64,000 nucleotides of DNA, taken from assembly GCA_020630915.1 (NCBI GenBank), contig JAHDIF010000001.1:416786-480785 (forward strand). Direction: 5' to 3'. Below the pieces are notes generated by a model, which searched no databases, had not been told where the DNA came from, and saw nothing but the letters and a program-made list of their open reading frames with translations. How positions within the stretch are numbered: position 1 is the first letter of the stretch; each line of letters begins with the position of its first letter. Positions 35,707 through 43,119 of this stretch are shown piece after piece. This DNA is from Dokdonia sp. (GTDB lineage Bacteria > Bacteroidota > Bacteroidia > Flavobacteriales > Flavobacteriaceae). The position numbers and the translations under genes were made by a program.

Positions 35707-35875
35707 CCCATATTATGCAATAGAACTTTGTAATAAGTTTTGAAACAACAATCAAATAGGATGTATTCTTAGTTTTAGCATAGCGCCGCTATGGTGAAAC
35801 TCAAAAATGTAGCGTGCCGGTCTATTTTGAAGCTGTTTCAAGACGGAATAGATTTTCTATTGCATAATCTGGGTT
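35705..35875. mobile_element. 171-base element with 21-base terminal inverted repeats (MITE-like)
   Basis: Left arm 35705-35725 and right arm 35855-35875 are inverted copies matching at 20 of 21 positions (core ATTATGCAATAGAA). Inside are nested dyads: TTGAAACA (35740-35747) with TGTTTCAA (35834-35841), ATAGC-GCC-GCTAT near the centre flanked by AGTTT and AAACT, and a TTGAA/TTCAA hairpin. There is no reading frame of note. It could be a non-autonomous transposable element or a structured RNA. The right arm abuts the stop codon of the next gene; no clear target duplication is visible. Confidence 0.55.
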
Positions 35876-36297
35876 TAATTAGAAACCGTGATCACTCCTC
35901 CATTATTCGTAACGCGATATGCAAGCATTGTATATTGTAAGACTTCACCCTCTGCCTGGCCCGTAAATAAGTTATACCTGTGTGCATCTTCACACTGGCA
36001 CTGTGCGCTCAATCCATCTATAATCATCGTTGAGCATTCGTTAGGCGAGTGATTAGGATCAGAAGCTTCCCAAGCCAGGAGTCCGCTTCCTGTGTTAATC
36101 ACGATGACACCTCTTATGCCCCCATTACTTGTATATATAGGATTTGCGGGAATTTCAAGATCTAGCGACTCTATGGAGCTTAATTGGATATTAAAATTTG
36201 TATCAAACAAAAATGGATTTCTGTTATTTCCATCATCATCAGACTTACAAGCGGTAAGAAAACATAAAGTAAATAAAAGTAATAAGGCTGTACGCAT
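35875..36297 (-). CDS. Rieske-like lipoprotein, probably without a cluster
   Basis: 140 residues. Signal with lipobox LTAC (Cys 17). Mature domain has WEASDPNHSPNECSTMII and QCQCEDAHRYNLFTGQA, recalling the Rieske 2Fe-2S fold, but box one lacks the C-x-H pair and box two is C-x3-H instead of C-x2-H, so the cluster is doubtful. Related small lipoproteins occur in flavobacteria. Divergent from greA, with the 24-base palindrome 18 bases upstream of its ATG. Confidence 0.65.
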   Translation of the reverse strand: MRTALLLLFTLCFLTACKSDDDGNNRNPFLFDTNFNIQLSSIESLDLEIPANPIYTSNGGIRGVIVINTGSGLLAWEASDPNHSPNECSTMIIDGLSAQCQCEDAHRYNLFTGQAEGEVLQYTMLAYRVTNNGGVITVSN

Positions 36298-36314
36298 AGG
36301 TTCATAGGGTGTTT

Positions 36315-36338
36315 GTTACGCTTTCGCGAAAGCGTAAC
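36315..36338. repeat. Longest palindrome copy: 24-base perfect palindrome
   Basis: GTTACGCTTTCG followed by its exact inverse, CGAAAGCGTAAC. It contains the full GCTTTCGCGAAAGC unit and extends five bases each side. Lies between the divergent Rieske-like lipoprotein gene and greA, about 60 bases upstream of the greA minus-7 box. Confidence 0.95.
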
Positions 36339-36399
36339 TTGTATCATTTCACAAGTAATGCAATTTACTACAAAACGACATAGCGAGATAAATATTTTG

Positions 36400-36466
36400 T
36401 ATATTTGATAGGAGTCCCGAAAGAGTGGGCTTTTTTCATTTCCACTTTTGTGGAAATCTTTTTTTT
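36400..36466 (+). promoter_or_regulatory. greA promoter box and leader with two terminator-like hairpins
   Basis: TATATTTG at 36400-36407 is a good minus-7 box. Directly after it AGTCCC/GGGCT pairs (one bulged T) and is followed by TTTTTT, then ATTTCCAC and GTGGAAAT (36438-36457) form a perfect 8-base stem with a TTTT loop and a run of eight T. Because the gene upstream points away, these hairpins cannot end another gene and belong to the greA leader. They could make greA expression depend on terminator read-through, as in the E. coli greA leader. Confidence 0.65.
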
Positions 36467-36499
36467 ATACAGAAAACGACATTTAAAATATATAGGAAG

Positions 36500-36976
36500 A
36501 TGAGCAAGGTAAACTATTACACAGCAGAAGGATTAAAGAAATTAAAAGACGAGTTGGACCAACTGAGAGATGTAGAACGTCCTAAAGCATCCCAAGCGAT
36601 TGCAGAGGCTCGTGACAAAGGTGACCTGAGTGAAAATGCCGAATACGATGCCGCAAAAGAAGCGCAAGGAATGCTTGAAATGCGCATCTCACAAATGGAA
36701 GAACTCGTATCTAGTGCTCGTATTATAGACGAGTCACAACTAGATACGAGTAAGGTGCTAGTGCACTCAAGGGTCAAAATAAAGAACCAAATTAACGGGA
36801 TGGAGATGACCTATAAACTCGTAGCGCAAAACGAAGCAGATGTAAAAACTGGAAAAATCTCTGTAGATTCTCCTATAGGAAGAGGACTACTAGGTCTTAA
36901 AGTAGGTGAAGTTGCAGAAATACAGGTTCCTAGTGGTATTATGAAGTTTGATATTATTGAGATCACTAGAGATTAA
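36500..36976 (+). CDS. greA: GreA transcription elongation factor
   Basis: 158 residues from the ATG at 36500, giving MSKVNYYTAEGLKKLKDELD; the reading frame extends upstream to 36425 but through the terminator hairpin. N-terminal coiled coil (5-75) with the acidic tip RDKGDLSENAEYDAAKE, which reaches the polymerase active site and triggers cleavage of backtracked RNA, then an FKBP-like domain (80-158). Usual length. Confidence 0.96.
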   Translation: MSKVNYYTAEGLKKLKDELDQLRDVERPKASQAIAEARDKGDLSENAEYDAAKEAQGMLEMRISQMEELVSSARIIDESQLDTSKVLVHSRVKIKNQINGMEMTYKLVAQNEADVKTGKISVDSPIGRGLLGLKVGEVAEIQVPSGIMKFDIIEITRD

Positions 36977-37115
36977 CGATTGGAGATTTTAGAAGCACGA
37001 ACCAAGACACAAGACAAAACGCTGATTGAGTATTTTTGAGTACAGCCAAAAAATGTATCGAGATTACCATAGCATAAATAGAATTTAAAATAGTCGTGAC
37101 TCAAAATAAACAATA

Positions 37116-37505
37116 ATGACATCCATCTTCACAAAAATTATTAATAGAGAAATTCCTGGACACATTGTTGCCGAAGACGAAAATCATATTGCTATACTAG
37201 ATATTAATCCCAATGCTAAGGGACATACCTTATGTATCCCAAAACGAGAGGTTAATAAGATTTTTGACCTTCCAGAACAAGAATATCTTGACTTAATGAC
37301 CTTCTCGAGAAAAGTGGCTATCGCCTTAGAGAAAACTGTCTCTTGTGAGCGCATAGGCGTTTCTGTAATTGGGCTAGAAGTGCCTCACGTACATGTGCAC
37401 TTGATTCCTTTAAAAACTATGGAAGATGCACGTTTTATTAAAAAGGAGAAGCTGTCTCAAGAAGCGTTTGAAGGTTTGATAAAAGATATTAAGACCAATT
37501 TATAA
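37116..37505 (+). CDS. HIT-family protein (histidine triad)
   Basis: 129 residues. Starts SIFTKIINREIPGHIVAEDE and carries the triad HVHVHL (residues 91-96), the nucleotide-phosphate site of Hint-type hydrolases that remove groups from AMP. Follows greA by 139 bases on the same strand, as in other flavobacteria. Converges with the NUDIX gene, overlapping 6 bases at the 3' ends. Confidence 0.93.
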   Translation: MTSIFTKIINREIPGHIVAEDENHIAILDINPNAKGHTLCIPKREVNKIFDLPEQEYLDLMTFSRKVAIALEKTVSCERIGVSVIGLEVPHVHVHLIPLKTMEDARFIKKEKLSQEAFEGLIKDIKTNL

Positions 37506-38084
37506 TCTCGCGCTTTTTTGCAACATCAAGTGCTGTAGTAAAATTACAGTTTTTGCGTCCTTAATCTCTCCTGTTTGTATCATATGATATGCTTGTGTAA
37601 AAGTGTATTCTAACACCTCTATATCTTCACTTTCATCTGGGGCACCGCCACCAGCACTTACTTTTTCAATAGGAGTATAAGAAGCGATGAATAAATGAAT
37701 GGTCTCTGTTACAGATCCTGGAGACATGTACAATTCTAGTACCTTCTCTACACGTTCAAGACGATATCCCGTCTCTTCTTTAATTTCTTTTTTGATGGCG
37801 GTTTCTGGATCGTGATAATCTAACAATCCTGCACATACCTCAATGAGCATCCCGTCTTCATTACCATTAAAGTAGGTAGGAATTCTTAACTGTCTGGTAA
37901 GAATAACGGTGTCCTTTTCATCATTGTAAAGCAATACAGCAGCACCATTACCTCGATCATATACTTCTCTTACAAGTGACTCCCAAGTACCATTGGAATT
38001 TTGATAATCAAATGTTACTTTATGAAGCGTTGCCCAGTTGTCTGAGAGTACTTCTTTCTGAATATTTTTAAAACGGCGTTCCAT
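37500..38084 (-). CDS. nudK: NUDIX hydrolase, NudK-like
   Basis: 194 residues from the ATG at 38084, which overlaps the kinase gene's TGA by one base (TGATG). NUDIX box lies in GLLDYHDPETAIKKEIKEETGYRLERV (REXXEE signature present as KEIKEETG). Close to GDP-mannose pyrophosphatase NudK (MSPGSVTETIHLFIASYTP, AGGGAPDESEDIEVLE). Substrate assignment is by similarity. Confidence 0.85.
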   Translation of the reverse strand: MERRFKNIQKEVLSDNWATLHKVTFDYQNSNGTWESLVREVYDRGNGAAVLLYNDEKDTVILTRQLRIPTYFNGNEDGMLIEVCAGLLDYHDPETAIKKEIKEETGYRLERVEKVLELYMSPGSVTETIHLFIASYTPIEKVSAGGGAPDESEDIEVLEYTFTQAYHMIQTGEIKDAKTVILLQHLMLQKSARL

Positions 38085-39274
38085 CACACTAACTTTAAGG
38101 CAATTTCCATAGTAGTTCCTTTATCTAGTTCACTTTGCAACACTTTTACATTACCCTCGTGGTACTCTTCAATAATACGTTTGGCTAGTGACAACCCTAA
38201 GCCCCAACCTCTCTTTTTAGTAGTATAGCCTGGTTCAAAAATAGCATTGTATTTACTTTTTGAAATACCCTTACCACTGTCTGTAATATGAATTTTTGCA
38301 TACCGCGTATCTCGAGTAACGCTCACTTTAAGCTGCCCTTTTCCCTTCATAGCATCTATGGCATTTTTAACCATATTCTCTAAGGTCCATCCAAAGAGTT
38401 GTTTGTTAAGCATTACGGGCAACTCACCCTGCGGAATATCCAGTTCAAAATCAATGAGTTTTGAGCTTCTTTTTGAAAGGTAATCATAGGTGTTTTTTGT
38501 CTCCGTAATAATGTCCAATTTTTCTAAAACAGGTTTAGATCCTATTTTACTAAAACGATCTGTGATCACTTCGAGACGATCAATATCCTTTTTCATTTCA
38601 TCTATATACTCCGCCTCTATATTTTCTGAACGAAGGATTTCTGTCCACCCTACTAGTGATGAAAGTGGGGTCCCTATCTGGTGTGCCGTTTCTTTTGCCA
38701 TCCCTGCCCAGAGCATGTTTTGAGCAGATGCCTTACTGGTAAGGTAATAAAAGTAAATAAGCGCTATAAAAAGTGCTACAATCACAAGTAATGCAATAGG
38801 GAAGTACTTAAGTTGTCCTATCACGGGGGAATTTCCATAATACAAAATACCATACCCTACACCATCAGATACAATTTGAATAGGCTCATTAACCAGAGCA
38901 AATTCTTCAGCTTTTTTTGCCAGGTCTTCCTGAGACATCTTTTCGCCATTAGGAATATTAGTGGGCGTATAAATCTCCTCTTCTAAGTTGTAATTTAATA
39001 GAGGGATCGTTGTGTTTTCGGTAATTATTTTTAACTGCAAGCCTTGCAGAACATTATTCAATACTTTTGCATTCTCATCCGTGAGATTAAGTGGGACATC
39101 ACCTGTAGCTTCAAAAGCTTTAAAAGCAGCCCCATAAACCTCCATTTTAGAACGTTCTGCCTCCTTTAATTGATTAAAAAATAGTGACACATTCCATAAA
39201 ATCAAGGAAACAATCACTAGAGAAGAAATAATTATAAACCAACGCGCTATCTGTGGTCGTGCACTAAAATTCAT
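38084..39274 (-). CDS. Sensor histidine kinase
   Basis: 396 residues. Two membrane helices (about 13-32 and 165-187) enclose a periplasmic sensor region; the cytosolic part has the H box KETAHQIGTPLSSLVGWTEIL (phospho-His near 201), an N box (NMVKNAIDAM) and ATP-lid motifs DSGKGIS and GWGLGLSLAKRI. HAMP is missing or very short. No response regulator is adjacent; it is coupled instead to a NUDIX gene. The signal is unknown. Confidence 0.92.
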   Translation of the reverse strand: MNFSARPQIARWFIIISSLVIVSLILWNVSLFFNQLKEAERSKMEVYGAAFKAFEATGDVPLNLTDENAKVLNNVLQGLQLKIITENTTIPLLNYNLEEEIYTPTNIPNGEKMSQEDLAKKAEEFALVNEPIQIVSDGVGYGILYYGNSPVIGQLKYFPIALLVIVALFIALIYFYYLTSKASAQNMLWAGMAKETAHQIGTPLSSLVGWTEILRSENIEAEYIDEMKKDIDRLEVITDRFSKIGSKPVLEKLDIITETKNTYDYLSKRSSKLIDFELDIPQGELPVMLNKQLFGWTLENMVKNAIDAMKGKGQLKVSVTRDTRYAKIHITDSGKGISKSKYNAIFEPGYTTKKRGWGLGLSLAKRIIEEYHEGNVKVLQSELDKGTTMEIALKLV

Positions 39275-39395
39275 AGGTAAAAGAATTTCATTAAATATAG
39301 GGTTTTAGACTTCTTAAAAGAAACGCCACAATATAATTTTCATTGCTCTGTGCTCAACCTATGATACTTAAGCCTTATCATCCTATTTCCTTACG

Positions 39396-39403
39396 TATCT
39401 TTG
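39396..39403 (+). promoter_or_regulatory. Minus-7 box of the flavin reductase-like gene
   Basis: TATCTTTG, 15 bases before the GTG start. It overlaps the more upstream in-frame TTG at 39401, ruling that start out. Confidence 0.55.
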
Positions 39404-39418
39404 TGTAAAACCACTTAC

Positions 39419-40282
39419 GTGAAAACCATAGACCCAACACAAATTCCTGTTCCAGAACTCTTCGGCTATCTCACAAGTGCTGTCGGACCGCGTCCTATCG
39501 CTTTTGCAAGCACAATAGATCGTGAAGGAAATGTAAATCTTGCTCCTTTTAGCTTCTTTAATGTTTTTGGGGCAAACCCACCTATTCTCGTTTTTTCTCC
39601 CTCACGTAGCGGTAGAGACAATACTACAAAAAACACCCTAGACAATGTTTTAGAAGTACCAGAAACAGTCGTAAATATGGTAGACTACAAGATGGTACAA
39701 CAGATGTCTCTTGCTAGCACCGCATATGCAAAAGGCGTGAATGAATTTGTAAAAGCGGGACTTACCGAAATCCCGTCAGAAACCATACAACCTCCACGAG
39801 TGGGAGAATCTCCTGTACAAATGGAATGTAAAGTTCTTGAAGTAAAACCGTTAGGAGATCAAGGCGGTGCAGGTAATCTAGTGATCTGCGAGATTCTAAA
39901 AATTCATATATCTGAAACTATTTTAGACGATAAAGGCGGGATTGATCCTATAAAAATGGATCAAGTAGCCCGAATGGGTGCAAACTGGTACAGTAGAGCA
40001 AACCAAGGACTTTTTGACGTACCCAAGCCCATAGCTCAAAAAGGCATAGGCATTGATCAAATACCTAACCACATCCGTAACAGTGCTATTTTAACAGGCA
40101 ATGATCTAGGGATGTTAGGAAATGTAGAGGCGCTGCCTTGTACTGATGAGATAGACGCTTTCGCGAAAGCGTACCCAGAAACAATAACCCTCTCACGACA
40201 AGAAACACACCTAAAAGCACAACAGTTTTTAAAGGAAAAAAATGTGAATAACGCGTGGAAAGTTCTCCTCGCAAAGCTTTAA
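39419..40282 (+). CDS. Flavin reductase-like protein (split-barrel FMN family)
   Basis: 287 residues from a GTG. Split-barrel flavin-binding domain (about 10-190): YLTSAVGPRPIAFASTIDREGNVNLAPFSFFN is the FMN-binding signature. Family members reduce flavins or oxidise small substrates; the substrate here is unknown. The C-terminal 70 residues are helical, with AFAKA (247-251) from a palindrome copy (40157-40170) in that extension. Confidence 0.85.
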   Translation: MKTIDPTQIPVPELFGYLTSAVGPRPIAFASTIDREGNVNLAPFSFFNVFGANPPILVFSPSRSGRDNTTKNTLDNVLEVPETVVNMVDYKMVQQMSLASTAYAKGVNEFVKAGLTEIPSETIQPPRVGESPVQMECKVLEVKPLGDQGGAGNLVICEILKIHISETILDDKGGIDPIKMDQVARMGANWYSRANQGLFDVPKPIAQKGIGIDQIPNHIRNSAILTGNDLGMLGNVEALPCTDEIDAFAKAYPETITLSRQETHLKAQQFLKEKNVNNAWKVLLAKL

Positions 40283-40318
40283 TTTTTAGCTACATTTACA
40301 CTTTAAAATTCATTGAAG

Positions 40319-40702
40319 ATGGAAGTACAAGGAAAAGTAAAAATGATAGGTGAAACGCAAACCTTCGGGAGCAACGGCTTTCGTAAACGCGAGATTGTAG
40401 TCACTACAGAAGAGCAATATCCACAACACATTATGGTGGAATTTGTACAAGACAAAACAGACTTATTAAACAATTACCAAGTAGGGCAAGATGTAAAAAT
40501 AAGCATCAATTTAAGAGGTCGTGAGTGGGTAAATCCACAAGGTGAGACTAAGTATTTTAATAGTATTCAAGGATGGCGCATTGAGAATTTACAAGCAGCA
40601 GCTCCGCAAGGTGCTCCAGACTTACCTCCAATGCCGCCTACAGATGCCTTTGAACCTGCTACAAATCTTAATACAGAAGATCATGATGATCTGCCTTTTT
40701 AG
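40319..40702 (+). CDS. DUF3127 protein with SSB-like DDLPF tail
   Basis: 127 residues from the ATG at 40319. DUF3127 domain (1-95: MEVQGKVKMIGETQTFG, KREIVVTTEEQYPQHIMVEFVQDKTDLLNNY, VNPQGETKYFNSIQGWRIE), an OB-like fold, then a Pro/Ala-rich linker and a C-terminus EDHDDLPF. That layout copies the SSB protein encoded at 14989-15438, which ends PEDDLPF. It may be a second ssDNA-associated protein that recruits the same partners. Ends at a good terminator. Confidence 0.85.
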   Translation: MEVQGKVKMIGETQTFGSNGFRKREIVVTTEEQYPQHIMVEFVQDKTDLLNNYQVGQDVKISINLRGREWVNPQGETKYFNSIQGWRIENLQAAAPQGAPDLPPMPPTDAFEPATNLNTEDHDDLPF

Positions 40703-40738
40703 GCATCTCATCTAGGAACCCCTAAAATGTTCCGAATT

Positions 40739-40774
40739 ACCCGCAGCAAACCCCTATTAAGCTGCGGGTTTTTT
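40739..40774 (+). terminator. Rho-independent terminator
   Basis: ACCCGCAGC and GCTGCGGGT form a perfect 9-base stem with a 13-base loop, followed by TTTTTT. Ends the DUF3127 transcript. Confidence 0.9.
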
Positions 40775-40815
40775 ATGCTTCAAATTTCGCATTTCGATTC
40801 GTATTTTTAGAGCTT

Positions 40816-41454
40816 ATGTATGTCCTCTCAAACGAACTTTACTTTCCTCCCATATTGCAAGCCGAAGAAGACGGTTTGCTTGCCATAGGGGGAGATCTCT
40901 CAACAGAACGATTACTGCTGGCCTATAACAACGGAATATTTCCTTGGTTTAACGAAGGGCAAATGGCTCTATGGTGGAGTCCAGATCCTAGAATGGTCTT
41001 ACAACCTAAAGATATTTATGTCTCAAAATCAATGCGCAAAGTCCTACGCGACCAGACCTTTACAGTAACTTACAATAAAAGTTTTCTTGAGGTTATCCTT
41101 CATTGCAAACGTATTAAAAGAGACGGGCAATACGACACCTGGATCACTAATAGTATGGTAGAAGCCTACCTAAAACTACACGAGCTAGGCAACGCCATTT
41201 CTGTAGAAGTATGGAGAGACGACAATCTTGTAGGCGGCCTTTATGGCATAGATCTAAAAGAAAAAGGAGTGTTTTGCGGTGAGAGTATGTTTAGCCTAGA
41301 AAGTAATGCAAGTAAGGTGGGGTTTATTGCGCTTTCGGGAAAGCTAGAAAAAGAAAACTACCGTCTCATCGATTGCCAGATGTACACAGATCATCTCGCC
41401 AGTCTAGGCGCAGCAGAAATTCCGAGAGAAGAGTTTCTTTCCTTTCTACTTTAA
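40816..41454 (+). CDS. aat: Leucyl/phenylalanyl-tRNA-protein transferase
   Basis: 212 residues. Opens FPPILQAEEDGLLAIGGDLSTERLLLAYNNGIFPWF and contains LWWSPDPRMVL, VEVWRDDNLVGGLYGIDLK and FCGESMFSLESNASK, all Aat signatures. It adds Leu or Phe to N-terminal Arg or Lys, marking proteins for ClpAP in the N-end rule pathway. A one-mismatch relative of the palindrome (GCTTTCGGGAAAGC, 41331-41344) falls in the coding sequence. Confidence 0.96.
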   Translation: MYVLSNELYFPPILQAEEDGLLAIGGDLSTERLLLAYNNGIFPWFNEGQMALWWSPDPRMVLQPKDIYVSKSMRKVLRDQTFTVTYNKSFLEVILHCKRIKRDGQYDTWITNSMVEAYLKLHELGNAISVEVWRDDNLVGGLYGIDLKEKGVFCGESMFSLESNASKVGFIALSGKLEKENYRLIDCQMYTDHLASLGAAEIPREEFLSFLL

Positions 41455-41575
41455 AGCCTTTTCTATAATTGCACCCCAAATAATTATACTTGAAATTATG
41501 CTTCTATAAGAACCTATTTACTATCCGAAATTTTAAATACGTACTTTTTTAGGTACTTTTTTGTATATTTGTACT

Positions 41576-41824
41576 ATGGAAATAGTAAACTATACAGACT
41601 TTCGCTCCAATCTAAAACATTGGTTTGATAAAGTAATAAATGACGTGAGTGACATTGTTATAAAGAGAAAAAATGGAAAAGATCTTGTACTAATCTCGCT
41701 TGATGAATACAACTCATTAAAGGAAACTACCTATTTATTAACAGGTCGTAACAGAGATATCTTATTAAACTCTATCAAAGAACTAGAAGCGGGTAACGGC
41801 ATTGAAAAACAACTCCTAGACTAA
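41576..41824 (+). CDS. YefM-type antitoxin
   Basis: 82 residues from the ATG at 41576. N-terminal Phd/YefM DNA-binding fold (MEIVNYTDFRSNLKHWFDKVINDVSDIVIKRKNGKDLVLISLDEYNSLKETTYLL), then a toxin-binding C-terminal helix ending in acidic residues. It would neutralise the RNase encoded next and repress the shared promoter. The toxin ATG follows its stop with no gap. Confidence 0.9.
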   Translation: MEIVNYTDFRSNLKHWFDKVINDVSDIVIKRKNGKDLVLISLDEYNSLKETTYLLTGRNRDILLNSIKELEAGNGIEKQLLD

Positions 41825-42085
41825 ATGTTATTACTGTGGTCACAATCTTCATGGGAGGATTATCTCTACTGGCAAAAAGTAGATAAAAAAATGGTAAAAC
41901 GAATCAATGACCTAATTAAAAGCTGTCTAAGAACCCCTTTTGAAGGAATAGGGAAACCAGAAGCCCTCAAAGGGGACTTAAAAGGTTATTGGTCTAGGAG
42001 AATAACTTCAGAACATAGATTAGTATACAAATATGAAGGAGAAAAACTCTTAATAGCTGCTTGTAGATATCATTATGGAAAGTAG
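41825..42085 (+). CDS. YoeB/Txe-type RNase toxin
   Basis: 86 residues, RelE superfamily: LLLWSQSSWEDYLYWQKVDKKMVKRINDLIKSCLRTPFEGIGKPEALKGDL, then GYWSRRITSEHRLVYKYEGEKLLIAACRYHYGK. The Glu near 46, Arg 65 region (SEHRLVY) and His 83 (CRYHYGK) of the YoeB active site are present, so it should be an active ribosome-dependent mRNA endonuclease. A small ORF overlaps its last 11 bases. Confidence 0.92.
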   Translation: MLLLWSQSSWEDYLYWQKVDKKMVKRINDLIKSCLRTPFEGIGKPEALKGDLKGYWSRRITSEHRLVYKYEGEKLLIAACRYHYGK

Positions 42086-42251
42086 AATGCTTTTTATAGC
42101 CGTTACAGGTTGCACAATTGGAACAATAGGAATAGCAGCTTCTGACGGCCCTCTACGCTATGCTGATGCTTTTGCAGCTGCATTTTTTGTAACTTGTGAG
42201 CATACTGCATACGTTGCGCAACAGGCATGCCATGCAGCGCAAAATCATTAA
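42075..42251 (+). CDS. Small Ala/Cys-rich ORF overlapping the toxin end
   Basis: 58 codons from the ATG at 42075 (or 54 from 42087) to TAA at 42249-42251. MESRMLFIAVTGCTIGTIGI is hydrophobic; the rest is Ala-rich with Cys 13, 41 and 52 and His 43, 53 and 58. The GC content is above that of the flanking spacer, and reading through 177 bases without a stop is modest evidence. No family is recognised. Start overlaps the toxin gene, so it could be translated from that mRNA. Confidence 0.45.
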   Translation: MESRMLFIAVTGCTIGTIGIAASDGPLRYADAFAAAFFVTCEHTAYVAQQACHAAQNH

Positions 42252-42269
42252 AATTAAAAAGTTAATTTG

Positions 42270-42431
42270 ATGAAGTACCCAATAATAGAAATTCTAGTTT
42301 TAATTTTTATGTTAACAAATAACTTTCTTAAAAACAAGAAAGAAAGAAAATTGTTATACCAATTAAGTACTCCAACTTTAATCTATATCATTGCCTTTAT
42401 CTTTATAGTATATTGGAATTACTTAAAATAA
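42270..42431 (+). CDS. Small two-helix membrane protein ORF
   Basis: 53 codons, ATG at 42270 to TAA at 42429-42431. Two hydrophobic helices (YPIIEILVLIFML and TLIYIIAFIFIVYW) with a basic loop KNKKERK between them, a sensible membrane topology. Very AT-rich. It follows the 58-codon ORF by 18 bases. No family recognised; may be part of the accessory cluster with the toxin-antitoxin pair. Confidence 0.45.
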   Translation: MKYPIIEILVLIFMLTNNFLKNKKERKLLYQLSTPTLIYIIAFIFIVYWNYLK

Positions 42432-42483
42432 TTTTTAGGCCATCCTGTCATTTTTTTTGTTTAGAGTGACACGCTACCTATTT

Positions 42484-43053
42484 CTACACCTCATTATGCC
42501 TAAAACAACCCACCTCGTGATCATTAATCATCCCAATAGCCTGCATCGTGGCGTACACAACCGTACTCCCTACAAATTTAAATCCGCGTTTTTTTAGGTC
42601 TTTAGAAATTGTGTCGCTTAATGGTGTATTTGCAGGCGCATCTTTATAATTCTTAAAACTATTTATAATGGGTGTGTCATTTACAAAACCCCAGATATAC
42701 TCAGAAAAGCTCCCGAACTCGCGCTGGATCTCCATAAATTTTTGAGCATTAGTGACGGTTGCTCTCACTTTAAGTTTGTTGCGAATAATCCCTGGGTCTT
42801 GAAGTAATGAATGTATTTTATCTTCTCCATACTGCGCGATACGTTTATAGTCAAAATGATCTAAGGCTACTCTAAAGTTCTCACGCTTGCGCAGGATCGT
42901 AATCCAGCTTAGCCCTGCTTGAAAAGTTTCTAGTACAAGAAACTCAAACAATACATCATCATCTCTTAAAGGCACTCCCCATTCTTGATCATGGTATTTT
43001 TCATAAAGTTCATCTCCCACGCACCAGCTGCATTTGTGTTTTTTATCGCTCAT
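42484..43053 (-). CDS. tag: DNA-3-methyladenine glycosylase I
   Basis: 189 residues. Opens KHKCSWCVGDELYEKYHDQEWGVPLRDD, with the zinc-binding Cys and His residues completed by C-terminal HEVGCF and H. FQAGLSWITILRKRENFRVALDHFDYKRIAQY is the substrate pocket region. Removes 3-methyladenine from alkylated DNA. Standard length. Confidence 0.95.
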   Translation of the reverse strand: MSDKKHKCSWCVGDELYEKYHDQEWGVPLRDDDVLFEFLVLETFQAGLSWITILRKRENFRVALDHFDYKRIAQYGEDKIHSLLQDPGIIRNKLKVRATVTNAQKFMEIQREFGSFSEYIWGFVNDTPIINSFKNYKDAPANTPLSDTISKDLKKRGFKFVGSTVVYATMQAIGMINDHEVGCFRHNEV

Positions 43054-43119
43054 ATTTTCAGATTATCTTAGCGCAAAGGAAGGTAGTAAGTAATTTATAA
43101 AAATTAAGACCTAACCTAT

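Noticed and set aside
39401-39418. TTG at 39401 as the start of the flavin reductase-like gene
   Set aside because: It overlaps the minus-7 box TATCTTTG; the GTG at 39419 fits a short leader.
41331-41344. GCTTTCGGGAAAGC in aat as another palindrome copy
   Set aside because: One mismatch at the centre breaks the TTTCGCGAAA core; noted as a relative but not counted.
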